This document shows positions 33,686 through 45,899 of a stretch of DNA of 64,000 nt, piece by piece; positions within the stretch are counted from its first letter, which is position 1; each line of letters begins with the position of its first letter. Position numbers and translations under genes: made by a program. Below the pieces are notes generated by a model. That model saw only the letters and a list, made by a program, of their open reading frames with translations, was not told where the DNA came from and did not search any database. This DNA comes from Nelumbo lutea (Eukaryota; Streptophyta; Magnoliopsida; Proteales; Nelumbonaceae): NCBI GenBank assembly GCA_022828595.1, contig JAKGHH010000004.1, positions 81,558,270-81,622,269 on the forward strand, in the 5' to 3' direction.

Positions 33686-34931
33686 TGATCTATGACACTT
33701 AAGAGAGAGGGTGGGTCAGTTGCATGGATTTTAGCTAAATGATTTGGGTGGCTCACATGGTTCTGTGTAAACATCAGAGTCAGAGACAACATGTGAATAA
33801 GGGTCCCGCCTGTTTTCCAAAACTCAACCATGGAGGTTCAGCTTACAGGGTAAGAGGCTGAGAGTTCCTCACAATCTGTCTTCCAATCAACTAAGCCATA
33901 TCTCAGAGATGATTCGTAGTTCCAAAGGTCTAGACTCTAGAGTCTAGATGTCTAGAGACAGAGAGACCCATCTGAGAGTTGTTCAAAGCTGCCACGGACC
34001 CAGAGTAAAGCCCCACACCGCACAATGGGACACCACCAACCTCACACATTTCCCAACCTCGGCCGGTCGGCACTGTCATTTCACCTTTGCCCAGTTAGTC
34101 AAATGCCTTATCAAGGCCCCAACTGGGGCCAACAAGCCAGTACTTGATTGATGTCGTTTTGAGCCACATTATAAGAGAGGGAAACCAGGCAGCCACACAA
34201 CCTTCTGGCCGCCTTGTGACACAGCGACCAACAGAGGAGGAGCCCAGTAGAGGGACGGGGGACACCTTAAATAGAATCATGTACTAGAGCCTAGAGGACT
34301 TTTACTTTCACGCCTGCTGTTTAAATCATTCCTGGTGTACCAAGAAAGAGTAAAAAACATGTAGGTGAAGATTGAAGAGGAGCTGAAATTAAACAAATTT
34401 AACTATGTTATCTGCTGTAAAAGGTTTTATTGATAGCGCTTCTTTTGTGTTCATGGCGTCCTAAATTAGGACACATCATTTCATCCTTCTGACAAAGTAG
34501 TGATGCATCTAATGATAAAAGTATAAAGCTACTTATGAAGAAAAAAACACAATAGAAAGTTGCTTTGGAATAAAATACAACATTTAAACACTATAGATGC
34601 GCCCAGTGATGAAAATGAAACCTTTTCCCAAGGTCAGTAATTGGGAAGCCATCTAGAAAGAACATATTCAATTGAACTCAAAATTATACCATATGATTGA
34701 TTCTGAAAGCCTATTGAAAAGGGAAAACCCCCAATAAAAAAAGTGAGAAACTCAACAATTCTAACCTAAGACCACAGCAAAAGGAAGGTGTAATTTCTGT
34801 GAAATTGTATACCCTATTTCTGTTTATATATGAGGGATGTTCTCTAGACTACATTGCTTTCTGGACAAGGAATAGTTTTCCACTTTTCCTAGAAGACTAG
34901 TTTGGGGTTTCAGGGACCCGTTAAAATAGCT
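33686..34931. other. Intergenic space between convergent AGP and NET3-like genes
   Basis: Holds no recognised gene. 33930-34280 is somewhat G+C-richer with a short open frame on each strand, neither with a domain. The 3' UTRs of both neighbours fall at the edges. Confidence 0.4.
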
Positions 34932-36106
34932 TCATTGAGAGAAGGCTGCCTTCAACATGCCAAGTTCAAAGAGACTCCCCTTGGATAAACCCTTGGCTTT
35001 GGCTGCAGTCTTCCTCAAATCTGTACTTTCCTTCTTCATGACCTCTACAGATAAACTAAGCTGTCTTATGACCTCCCTCTTCTCATCTTTCTCCATTAGC
35101 TGGTCTGTTTGAATCCTATTTTCCTCCTTGAGTCTCTCTAGTTCTTTTCTCAGCTTCATTATTTCGCTAACACTGTCACCAGCTCGACTAGAAACTTCTT
35201 CTTCCCTCATTTCTCTGTCACCTTGGGCTTGGGTTATTTCTTCTTGTTCAGGGTCATCAACTTCAGACTCCCCAGAATCCTCAAAATCAAAAGCATCAGA
35301 GTAGCTGTCATAGGATATCTCCCCATCTCTTCTTAATTTGCATGTCTGGTATCTGCCGTTGAAAGGGCATCCTGGTGGTGTTATTTGGCGGATCCCAGAT
35401 TCTAACTTGAGCTGATCAAATTGCTCTGCTAAGGAGCGGTGGGCCCGGTATAAACCCTCAACCATGTTAACCAACTCTGGCCGCTTCTTGCAATACATCT
35501 CAGCACTCTCTGCAAAGGAGTCTGCATCTTCTTCAATCAGTTTCAACATAGCCAGTATCTTCTCGTCAAGCTCTGTTGAAGGAGAAGATTAAGAGAAGGA
35601 AATCAGACTCAATTTTAGCGAAACAGAGTTAAATTACAAGGAGATCAATCTGGTCCACCACTGGATGCCTCTTTGACAGGCTACTAAGATAAATATTCAA
35701 ATGATAAATAAGGCAATGGGTTAAACCAATCAATGATGCATATCTACTAGTATTCACCAACACCAATGTAAATGACCAGTCAGCTAATCAGCTCAGCCAT
35801 AGCTTACTTGGGTGTTTAATCAAACACTAACTCCATCAAACCCATCAAGGATAAAATTATGATTTTACAGATCTCTAACTTTTGGTGGTTTTGAATCTGA
35901 AAGCTACCCCACTACAATGATTTTTCTAATTGAACTGAAATACTAAAGTGGGGACGGAGGGAGCTGAGCTTTCTAGGGTCAACTTTTAAAAATTGAACGT
36001 AATGGCAGGTACCAGAAATAGTGGACTGGAGCCATGGAGAGCGTCTTTGGCTGCTGTGACTGTCAAACCACCACGAGTAGGACGTCTTCTTCATGCTTAG
36101 CATCAT
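34932..36106 (-). CDS. NETWORKED 3 (NET3)-like protein with NAB actin-binding domain
   Basis: NET proteins bind actin through an N-terminal NAB domain and link filaments to membranes. Two exons are inferred on the minus strand: 36106-36013 (94 bases) and 35572-34932 (641 bases), joined at a GTACCT donor and CAACAG acceptor. Together they give 244 residues. Exon 1 holds MKKTSYSWWFDSHSSQRRSP, the Trp-rich start of NAB. Exon 2 continues ELDEKILAMLKLIEEDADSF and KKRPELVNMVEGLYRAHRSL, which completes NAB at about residue 85. An acidic Ser-rich linker follows, then a coiled coil at about 167-224. Length and order fit the short NET3 subgroup (KIP1-like). The third Trp of the usual SWWW is Phe here. 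The first of two Met in MMLSM is taken as the start; the second or third is possible. The intron is 440 bases. Confidence 0.86.
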
Positions 36107-37556
36107 CTTCACCCTGACCAAGAAGCAACAATAACAATTTAATCTGAGTGTTCGAATCCGAAACCTCCAATCGATCAGCCCCACTCCACCCAAAATCCAG
36201 AACTCCTTTGATTGCCAATTTGGTTGCAATGCGTCGGCAGCTCCGGTTGTTTGATCAGAGGGTGTGGGATTTTCAAACAGAAGTTGAGCGGTGGCCGGCC
36301 CTCTCATGCTCTGTAATGCCATTCATCTGAGACACGTAGCCAGTAATGGAGCATAGACCCATCCACACCTGGCTCTATACTACAGCCACGGATGGAGAGG
36401 GAAACGGTTCCCAAGGGTATTTTGGTCATCGTATGAACATCCTCTTTGATTTGAAAAGAAAAACAAGGATATTCTGGTAATTTCATTGTAGGCCATGTTT
36501 GGTTAAGTTACTGCTCCAAAGAATCACTGAGCGTTGAGCCAGGAATAATTTTGTCTGGAGTCTATTCCGGCTTCAAAAAGTCAATCATTAGAGGGATTTT
36601 GAAAAAAAAAATCAAACCGGAAAATTCACAATATTCATCAGATTTAATTCTTGAAAACATGCCAAACACAACATTATTTTACCAATATCTTTGCAGCCGG
36701 AATAAACGGCGGAGTCCAAATTTCGGTTCGTTTCGCTGACGGAAACCGACGACGATCCAACCGATGTAGCGTGGCTCTAAGAACTAAAAAGAACACTAAC
36801 CGGAATCTGACACAATGAACTCCGCTTCCGTATGTGACACAAACAGCTCCCGTCTCGGCATATTGAAAAAAGATGGATAAAGAGAAGAGGAAGGAGACAA
36901 AGAAGCGTGCCTTGAGCATGAATTGTCTCTCCTTGTCGCCTGGCTCCAGAGTCCAGAGGAAGGCAGAGACGTCCTTCTGTAATCTGTTCCAAATCTTTTC
37001 TTCAATCGGGAGTGCGTTAAGAGACAACCGAAACCCAAGTGCGATTGTGCGAAGAGAGAAGAGCTCAGGAGCTTTTCTGTTAAAACAAAGCAAAATATTC
37101 GGGCTTTTTCCAGTTCGTCTCGTTTAAGACGGATACGGAGCTGTCCTATTACAATTTAGTCTCGAGCGATGAACTAACGTACACTTACCGAAAACAACTC
37201 ATCCATCCATCTCTCACTGTTGATGTGGAATATGGCATTTTATCGCAGCGGCAAATGATCATGTGGGACCTACAAAATATTCTAGATCAACGATAAACAT
37301 ACACGTGTCAGTACTTCATTTTCACGATTTGACTAATGGCGCTGAATTTTGATGAAGATATTCCCAATACACGGTGGCAAGTAGCTTTGAGTACTGAATT
37401 CGAGTTCCTGATTTTCGGTTCAGAATATCCAATGTGATGTCTTCCTTAAAACGGTCGATTAGGCTCTCTTGCTCTAGTCCACCTGTCCCACTACAGGTTG
37501 ATGCGGCAAAGTCACTAGCACATGACAAAAGTGAAAAGTATGGCACCGTTTTCTAA
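36107..37556. other. Upstream region of the NET3-like gene; no further gene recognised
   Basis: 36107-36490 is the likely 5' leader and promoter of the NET3-like gene. 36489-36690 has GGCCATGTTTGGTTAAG facing an inverted TTGGCATG region and may be a MITE. 36674-37093 (minus) is a 139-residue open frame with no recognised domain, in a G+C-richer stretch that resembles a gene's first exon but cannot be named. 37352-37380 is a single arm of the ATTGAGAACATCTC hairpin family. Confidence 0.4.
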
Positions 37557-37829
37557 GGGTCCGATTGGTTTGCAATTGGAATTGGAATCGAAATCCTTTG
37601 GAATGAAAATGGTATATTCTCATATTATGATTGGTTTATAGAGGAATAGGAGTGAGAATTGGAACCAACATGAATGAGATTTTATTCTCAAAAGAATAGA
37701 AGGGAATGGCCACTCCCTCAAATAGGAGAATACCATTCTATGTAATTCCATCCAACCAAATAGATGGAATCAGAATAGTCCATTCCGTTTTCGATCATAG
37801 ATTTTTATTCCTACGAACCAAACAGGACG
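37557..37829. mobile_element. Harbinger-type MITE, 273 bp, TAA target duplication
   Basis: Left end GGGTCCGATTGGTTTGCA; right end reverse complemented CGTCCTGTTTGGTTCGTA. TAA flanks lie at 37554-37556 and 37830-37832. The interior has GGAATTGGAATC and inverted GATTCC words shared with the element at 23485-23776. No coding capacity. Confidence 0.7.
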
Positions 37830-37832
37830 TAA

Positions 37833-40283
37833 GATATATTAATATTTAAGGCTCGTATGGAAAAGCTGAAGCTTTTATCGAAGCTCTTTTAAGAGTCTGT
37901 TAAACATTGTATGCCCTTACCTCCAATTAAATTGATGTATAAATACATTTATTGTAAATGAACAAAAGTACATTATTGTTTCGTGTTGATGTTTGTATTT
38001 TTTGTGAAATTATCCCTTAAATTGAACACTTATGAGACTCGTGTTAGTTTAGAATTTCTCAATCGTTGGATAGATTTCGGGGGTTTATCCTACCAAGGTT
38101 GACACTGATATGCTGCCAAGGAAGTTTGGGCAGTTTGTCTGAGTTGCTAGAGTTAGACCCAAAGCACATGCAACGTGTGTTTGGATGAAACATTGAACCT
38201 GAACCAATTTTCATGTTATGCCCTGGACCTTGGAGATTGATGGGCAAAACTGAAAAGTTACACATAACCCCTAGATTAGACTAGATTATGGTACTACACT
38301 AGGTGTTGGATTGGTCTGTCTTTGATATGCCAATCAATGAGATCCATCAAGGGTCAAAACCTGGGTATGTTGGGGCAGTCTAAGAATTCACCTAAGTGGG
38401 TGATCATAGTGATAGAATTGACCCATTTGTCGGGCAAAGTGAATGATAGGGTTTACATTCTCTAATGGAAACCTGAACTATGAGTAGTGTATTTCAATTG
38501 CGTTTGATATTTGGTTTTGTAAAATATATTTATAAATGTTTTATGAAAAATGTTTGCAAAATGTTTTAATTCCCGGGATCCATCCGAGTAGAGAATGTGA
38601 TACTGTACTTTGCAGTTAGGGGAGAGGTCATTCATTATCCAACAGTGTTATAATCATTATGGGCCTAGAGGTTAAGTGTAAAAGACCATTATATGGCTGA
38701 TTACCTGATAAGCTTTATCTTACTTAAGTCCATAATCCTTAGGTCTTCATACGATGGCTGAATTCAATGATCATTTAGGTATAAATGTTGGGCCCATATT
38801 GAGCCCATAGTAATATGCTTAGGGGTTCACTACATTTTGTAGTAAATTTGGTTAAGCCTTTTCATAGAGACTGGCCGAACCCATGTGGACCTATGTAAGG
38901 TCATTGTGGGGTCCCACGTGATACCAATCAAGCCTAAGTTGGCCATGTAACATCTTGAATCATGAGCTTTTGAAGGAAATGAACCTAAGGCCCATAATTA
39001 ATAAGATTAAGTAAGATGTCAAGTTGTCATGTGTTTTGGGTCAAATTTGGGTTTGAAAATGGGTATGGAGCACCCATCATCTTAAGAAGATAACACTTAT
39101 CTCTTAATAAAGTCTATATCCAAATTACATTTGGATAATCTCCTAATTTGATTAGGAGAGTGCTTCATAAGGAGATAAAAGAAGAAGAAGAAGGCGAATC
39201 AGACTAGAAGACAACTCTTTCTTGTTCTCTCTTGTTCTCTTTTGTCTTCCAAGAGATCAATTTTCTTCTTCCCCAGTTCGATTCAAGAAAATTTCAAAGG
39301 AATTTTAGGCTCACCTTCCCCGGTTCAATCCAAACAATTGGGTTGTAGTTTTGTTGAAAACTGTATTGTTAAATCAACTTCACATATACACTATGCCATC
39401 TTCAGTGAAGGTTGGTTTTAGGCCTTATTTGGGTGTGAACTTCCACCTTTTGATATGCATTTATGGTATCCATATTAGGTATAAATCTCATTCTTTGTTT
39501 GGTTTCAAATCTAGTCTGGTTCAGTGCAAGACTAATCTATAAAAATGCAATTTTTTTTTTTAAACATAAGGAATTTGATTCCTAAAAGGATTAGGAAATT
39601 TTTGAAATTTCACTCACCCATTTAGCATAATTCGGTCATCCATATAATGGATCTTAACCCTTCCAATAGAATCAAATAGGCCTTGAAGGTTTATTTGGTT
39701 GAATGAACATGCATTTGGGTTTTTGAGTTTTTTTACTAAATATAACTTGTAAGCCGTTTCATGTGGGGCCCACCTTACAAAGCCATAACATATTGCATGG
39801 AATCCCTTCCAGTGCCCATTTACTGTAGACTATTCATATGGTGCCCATGTTGCAAAGCCAGTGGATGATATTTTTATTAAAAAATGGGTTCCCAAAACAC
39901 CTATATTTACTATGGGGTCATTCACTAGTATTTTTATTAAAAAATGGGTTCCCAAAACACCTATAAACAAGTATTCGAAACTCAAAAGATAGAATATGAT
40001 AAAGAATTTTTCGTCCTTGCTGGCATGTAATATAGTTCGATATTTGATTTACAATTTTACAATTTTTACAATACCGCAAGGTGTGATATCAAGATGAACC
40101 TTAACCAATCAGAAGTCAGAACCAACCCCTTTTTTCCACGTAAATGTGATGAGTCCTTAGTTGATTGATTATCACTTTTATGATATTGGTTGATTGATTG
40201 ATTATTTTAGACATCACATGTGTTTTTAGTATAATAATGACCAGACTAAATTCCAATTATAGTTGATTTTAATTAATGGGCAT
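37833..40283. other. Intergenic DNA, possible eroded Tekay/Del-type gypsy LTR
   Basis: About 38500-39360 has features reminiscent of plant gypsy LTRs: GGGGTCCCACGTGATACC near 38909, a GGAGATAAAAGAAGAAG segment near 39170 that could be a TATA/leader region, and a CT-rich stretch after it. No terminal TG/CA pair, purine tract or coding part was found. A 60-bp tandem repeat lies at about 39867-39986, with TTTTTATTAAAAAATGGGTT in both copies. Confidence 0.3.
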
Positions 40284-41572
40284 TGATGATGCACGATCCG
40301 GTCGGTCCTAGCTGCCGGTAACCTTGTCTCTGATGGAGCAGGAGATGCCTTAAACAAGGAGGAAACAAGAGATTCCGGGGGAGGAACCCGGTGGGAATGC
40401 TCCAATGCTCAAGTTAGTACTCTTGAGAAAGCAAGAAGAATGAGACCCTGAGACCAGAAGGCGCAAAAATATCACATACCTTTACTCTGGGGAAGAGGGC
40501 CTTTTATAACTACCATGGTGCACTCACTCCCAAGTAGACATGTTCATGGGTCGGGAGGCCCGATGGGCCGGCCCGGCCCGGCCCGGTCCCTGGACGGGCT
40601 TGAACAGGTATATAGGCCCGCGGGCTTAACCTCGGGCCAAAAAGCACAGCCCGCAATAAATTCGAGCCGGGCTTGGGATTTGCCAAAATAGCCCGGCCCG
40701 ACCTATAAATAAACCTAAAAACCCTAGTTAAATACCCCTCTTTTTTTCACCTCTTTCCCTTCTTTTTCCAACCAAATTCTTCTTCTCCACATCCTCTTTC
40801 CCTTCTTTATATATTTTTTTAATATAAGTAAATTTTGAATTTATATATTTTTTAATGTAAATAAATTTTGATTTATATTGATTATTGAATAGGGAAAATT
40901 TCTAATTTTTTTATTAGGTCGGGCTTTGGGCTTTTTATTAGGGCCGGGCTCGGGCCCAAGTTGTAGGCTCGTTGGTCCGGCCGGGCTCGGGCTTGGACCT
41001 AACATATTTATGTTAATGAAGAGTAAAAGCCCGACCCTTGAACAGGTCTACTCCCAAGCCTCTACCAGATCAGGTATAACCGCCTCTGTGGGGGGTAGAC
41101 ATAACTGCCATTGTCTTCTCTATTAGGGCCTTCTCTGCAACAACTGAGATGGCGGTAGCAGGTGGCCGTTGGAGTACAGTTGTCATTTTGTCAAATCCTT
41201 TATCAATCAGGCGCGCCGCCTCAGAGTACGGGCTTCCTTGTCAGGTATAGTTATTCAGTCACGTGACCTGGAGCCGAGGTGTCGGACTGTCTCGTGGTGC
41301 CGGGGTGTGGCCCGGACTGACCCGAGGTGGGTTAGTCCGGGCTTCGTTCTTTGCGGGGTTCCTTGCAAGGCTCGGGACTTCTAGGGAGAGCTTGGGTTCC
41401 ACCTCCTGGGAAGCGCGGGTTCCTTTCGGGGAGCTCGGGGCCTCTCCTTAGGGATCTTGGGCTTCTTTTTGGGATGGCTGTTGTTGTGCAGAGCTGACAC
41501 TCCTGCCAGGTCATACCCGATTGCTTCCACGTGTCGCACAACCAAGGGGTTGGGCCAAATCTACCTCCATCA
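40284..41572 (-). repeat. 3' LTR of the gypsy element (interrupted by a hAT insertion)
   Basis: Matches the LTR at 50389-51133 from TGATGATGCACGA to CTACCTCCATCA. The 40535-41050 insertion and its 8-bp duplicated target account for most of the length difference. About 20 more bases near 41428 (GGCCTCTCCTTAGGGATCTT) are absent from the other LTR. Confidence 0.93.
40535..41050. mobile_element. Nested hAT element, 516 bp, in the gypsy 3' LTR
   Basis: Left end TAGACATGTTCATGGGTCGG; right end reverse complemented TAGACCTGTTCAAGGGTCGG. It is flanked by CTCCCAAG at 40527-40534 and again at 41051-41058. The other LTR has a single CTCCCAAG at the equivalent place (about 50635), the empty site. Subterminal words are GGCCCGG/CCGGGCC and the core is AT-rich. 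No transposase. Confidence 0.9.
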
Positions 41573-41592
41573 ATTGCCCCCTACTCCCCGTG
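41573..41592 (-). other. Polypurine tract of the gypsy element
   Basis: On the minus strand the sequence immediately before the 3' LTR is a G-rich tract containing GGGGAGTAGGGGGCAAT, the expected primer for plus-strand DNA synthesis. Confidence 0.75.
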
Positions 41593-41900
41593 CCCGGGGT
41601 CTTGACCCGTTGTGGGGAATTCACGGACTGACGGGTGGATTTGCCCCGTGGTGCGCTTCGTTTAGTTCGGAGATCCTCCGGTCTGACCCGCCTATGTTCT
41701 TGGCTCGACCTGGGTCAGCGTAACTCGACCAAAAGTCAACCCAGGTCGCATACAGCTTACGTGCGGACGTCAAACAATTAATAGTTTTCGGACGTCAAAA
41801 ATTCACGCTAAACTGATTTCACCTCGGGGGTCGTGCAGTCGGTTTTCCTGAGAGCCGTTGGATGGCTTTGATCTCGACCATTGATGTGCGGGTATAGTGG

Positions 41901-41910
41901 CTATAAATAG
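41901..41910 (+). promoter_or_regulatory. TATA box for the antisense coding unit
   Basis: CTATAAATAG lies about 150 bases upstream of the antisense unit's first ATG (42059), on the plus strand, just inside the element's 3' LTR. Its position suits a start of transcription near 41935. Function is inferred from sequence and spacing only. Confidence 0.55.
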
Positions 41911-42058
41911 TGGAGGCCCTGGTCACTTTTCCTTTGCCAATATTCATCATTTGTTTCTTGAGCTCGCTCCAAGGTCTTCAACTCGCGTCGCCTTCCCTAG
42001 TTCGGTAGCTTTTCCTTGGTGATTCCCCTTAGCTTTTTTCAATTTCCTTTCCTTTTCA

Positions 42059-43964
42059 ATGTCTAGTTCGAGTAGCTCGGGTAGTTTAGATAGCCTTTTA
42101 GGAGGGCCTGAGGCGGAGACCTCGGGTCGGGCTACCTCTTTCGACAGCCTTCTAGATGAGCCCGAGGTAGGGCCTTCAGTCCGGGTCACCCCTGGCAGCC
42201 TGGAATCCACTTCCCGATGAGTTCGGACCCTCCACTATGACGTCTGAGAGACTTTGGTCTCTTGTTCGTCAATTCAACATGCCTGGAGAGTACACTTATA
42301 GCTTGCCTACGGGTGACTTCCCTTGGGAGCACGGTCCGGATGAGATCGTGATCTTCCAGGAGCAGCTCATTGCCGGGTTGCGTCTCCCTCTCCATCCCCT
42401 AATCATCGAAGTCTTGAATCACTTCGGCGTCTCCGTCGGTCAGCTTCACCCGAACTCCATCTGTAATGTTGTCGGGACCATCTCTCTCTGTTGTGAATAC
42501 GTCATTCCCATTGACTTAGACGGGCCTATTACCTGTCGGTTAGCTTCCTTACCGAGCATAGGCGGGCCTATTACGTGTCTCCCCTCTCGGGATTTAAACT
42601 TCTACATAAGCTTCCGAATAAGGTCCCGGCGTGGAAGCGAGACTACTTCGTGGTTTGAAGTGCTACGGGGTGGAAGTTTTCTACTCATTGGAGGGCGACT
42701 TTTCCCGATCCCAGTGTCATGTTAGATAAAGACATGGCGGAGACCTTCTAGTCTTGGGCCCAGGTCAGGCTCGAGTGCGGAGACTACCTTACAGAGGCTA
42801 AGCTTATTCAGTCCGGTCTGAGTCCGGGTAGGTTTCTTTACTCAGCTTCCTCTTTTTTTTTTTACTAATGTCAAACTCTTTTCGCAGGTATCATGGAGGT
42901 AGAAAAGACCCGCGGTGTCAACTTCCTTGATGGGAAGAAGAGAAGAAAGCGGGTTACTAAGCGAGCCAGCATTGAGTCTCCTCGGGCTATGGAGTCCGAA
43001 GCCCCAAGTCATCCTCCGGTCATTAACCTGGATTCTCCCAGGGAACCCGAGGTGGCCGGGCCTATCCCAGATGTGGTAGTGGAGACCGGGGTCGCAGAGG
43101 CTAGGGATGCCGAAACTATGGAGGCTTCCCACACTTAAACAGTATTCTCCTGTTTGGGGAGCCAAGAGGGGGCTGGTAGCGTGTTGATTCCAAGCTATGC
43201 TCTTCGCAAGAGCAAGAAGGCCATCTATCCTGCGGAGGTTTCAGCATGAGCTGACCTTCCTCCGGGTCACATCGGAGCACGCGCTGCGTCTAATGCTATG
43301 GTGGTAAGTTGAAGTGGTCTCCCTTGTCTTTTTCTTTTATGCTGTATTATTCTCTTCTCGTCGGACTGACTTGTTTCTTACTTGGCAGGTGAACTCCTCT
43401 ATCCACGCCCTAATTCTTCAATCAGAGAGGAGTCTGAAGCGGGCACAGGTTGCCGAAGAGGCTTCCCATGCAGCGCATGCCGAACTAAGGGCAGCTCGGG
43501 AGCGGATCCATTGTCTCGAGGGTGATAGTTCAGCTCAGAAGAATGAGTTAGAGAGGCTCCGGAGAGAGAACGGCGCCTTGAGGCTCGTCGTAAAGCACCT
43601 CGCAACCTCAAAACGGGCCTTGGAGCACGAGGTGGAATACCTCAAGGCCGATATCAAGGAGAAGTTTGAAATCTTCTTCCAAGCCCTTGAGGACACTAAA
43701 GTGAAGGCCGTCGATAATTACATCGCGTCAGAGCGCTTCGACGACCTGATGGTGGGCTCGTATCAGAGGGGTTTCAAAGCGAGCCGGTGGATGATAAGGC
43801 ATGCATACCCAAAACTCGACATCTGTGCCATATCCACTTCGCATATCACTCCGGAGATGGCTCTCGCAGCTGACAATGACCCGGACTCTGAAGGTGAAGC
43901 AGACACCCCAAGTGCCGCCAAAGTTCCTGTTGATGTTTTGGGCAAGGAAGGTGTGCTTCCGTAG
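42059..43964 (+). pseudogene. Antisense ORF of the gypsy element ('putative gypsy type transposon' family), spliced, broken
   Basis: The plus strand, opposite to gag-pol, carries a coding unit of the family annotated as putative gypsy type transposon (PF04195). Exon 1 (42059-42827) starts MSSSSSSGSLDSLLGG and includes FQEQLIAGLRLPLHP and SVGQLHPNSICNVVG, which identify the family. Introns are inferred at 42828-42887 (GTAGGT..CGCAG) and 43304-43388 (GTAAGT..GGCAG). Exon 2 is basic then acidic. Exon 3 (43389-43964) is a coiled-coil segment (RRENGALRLVVKHLATSKRA) with an acidic tail. It is broken by a stop before the 42237 frame, a frameshift near 42610, stops near 42659 and 42753, and two more in exon 2. 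The protein's role is unknown; such units are known from Tat-lineage gypsy elements. Confidence 0.78.
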
Positions 43965-44651
43965 TGATATCTGTCGAGCCTGCGAGCTAGGTTTTTTTTT
44001 TTTTTTTGAATAGATTGTAAATGAAACATTGGTAATGAAATACCTTTTTTGTTTAAGTGTTGTGCAGTCATTCTTTCCTTTTGCCGAAGTGACTATATTG
44101 TCGAACCGTTAGAATTAGGTCCCCAAAGCGAGGGGGTTTCTCGAGGCGAGTTAACATAGTAAGGCTATACGCCCGATCTGTTCTCCGCCTGGGTGGGTTT
44201 ATTGGCTTGTCTTCAATAGGCTTGGCTTGGAGCGGGCTATGCACCTCGGGTTTCATACACGTGTTGCCTGCTCTTTCGGCGCTAACACTTGGTTCTTCAT
44301 TGAAGAGGCATTGAGGTCATTATCAGCTCGGCGCTTTAACCCATTGGCTAGGATACTTTCCTAGGCTTTGCCCATGCTGAAGAAGTGACTGGGTCTTATG
44401 GTGATGAGGTCATTATCAACTCGGTGTTTTAACCCTTTGGCTAGGATACTTTCCTAGGCATTGCCCATGCCAAACAGGCGACTGGGTCTTATGGTGCCGA
44501 GGTCCTTGTTAGCTTGGCATTCTGGCCCTTAGGCTTTGGGGGCGGCTCATAGTCCACTTAGTTCGGTAATTTACAAGTAATATCGCCTTAAGTTGACGAT
44601 GTTCCATGCCCGGGGTATTTGTCTACCCTCCAGGGTTACGAGCTAGTACGC

Positions 44652-45560
44652 TCATCTAAGTACTCTCTTTACACAGTAGGGTCCTTCCCAGTTCGGTCCG
44701 AGCTTGCCAACGTCGGGCTCAGGTACCATGACCTTGCGGAGAACCAGGTTGCCGACGTGGAAGTTTCGCTTCTTGACTCTAGCATTATAGTACCAAGCTA
44801 CCCTTTGATGGTATGTTGCGGTCCTAATGTAGGCGAGGTCCCTCACCTCGTCGAGTAGGTCGAGGTTGGTACATAGCTCGTCGTCAATGGTCTTGTTGCC
44901 GTACGCTTCCAGTCGTAATGAGGGGATTTCGATTTCGGCTAGGATGAATGCCTCTGTGCCGTAGGTGAGGTTGAAGGGAGTTTCTCCGGTGGCGGTCTTC
45001 CTTGTAGTTCGGAAGGCCCATAGGACGCTAGGTAGCTCGTCTGCCCATAGTCCTTTAGCTCGGTCTAGCCTGGCCTTCAGTCCGCGGATGATAGCTCTAT
45101 TCATGACTTTTGCCTGACCGTTTGCTTGTGGGTGCGTGACCGATGTGAAGTTCTGCCGAATTCCCATGTCTTGGCACCACTCCTGGAATTTGAGATCCTC
45201 AAACTGCTTTCCATTGTCAGAAATCAGTACCTGAGGTAAACCGAAGTGGCATACTATGTTCTTCCAAAAGAAGTTCTGGACGTTTCGGGTTGTGATTGTC
45301 ACGAGAGGTTCAGCTTTTACCCACTTCGTGAAGTAATCTACTACCACCTCCCACCTACTGCTAGTGGGAATGGCCTGAGATGGTCGATACCCCATTGCGC
45401 AAAAGGCAATGGACTGGTGAGATACTTGAGGTTAGCGGCGGGCTGATGGTGGATATTGGCGTGCTTCTGGCACTTATCGCATTTTTTGACTAACTCAGCA
45501 GCGTCTGCTTTCATTGTTGGCCAATAGTACCCTTGTCATAGTGCTTTTTGAGTGAGGGCT
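44652..45560 (-). pseudogene. Gypsy integrase
   Basis: Read on the minus strand: an N-terminal zinc-binding part near 45400-45560 (KKCDKCQKHAN), then the catalytic core with VDYFTKWVKAEPL (first Asp) and LISDNGKQFED (second Asp). A C-terminal part ends WEGPYCVKRVL. The third catalytic residue, Glu, normally in HPQANGQAE, is Lys here (HPQANGQAK), so the enzyme would be inactive. The frame 45395-44652 is otherwise open for 247 residues; breaks lie upstream of it. Integrase inserts the DNA copy into the host chromosome. Confidence 0.92.
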
Positions 45561-45899
45561 CTGCCCCCCAGGTGTTCGCCACACAGACCTTCATGAATGT
45601 CGTGGAGTATAAGCTCGGCTTTGGAATGTCGCAAGCAGCGCAGGTAGGGGAGCATGTAGGATTTTCGGTACAATTGCCCGTCTATTATGACATACTTGGT
45701 TGCCTGGCGTTCTACCCTCCTGGCAACGTTGTGGTCTGCGGGGAGGATTTCATGTAGCAGGAAGCTCGCGAGCGGATCGATCCAGCTCGGCTCTGCTCAG
45801 GCGACAGGAGCGATCTCCTCTGCCCCCCGAGAATGCTAGGCCAATGTAAGTCCTCTATGTACACGGTCCTCATGGTGTTGCAACTGGTGCTGGCTAACC

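Noticed and set aside
36489..36690. MITE with GGCCATGTTTGGTTAAG and inverted TTGGCATG
   Set aside because: The arms are short and no target duplication is visible, so it is not given as a separate feature.
41169..41723. Open frames in the gypsy LTR, repeated at 50752-51191
   Set aside because: They recur only because both LTRs share sequence, and LTRs do not encode proteins in these elements.
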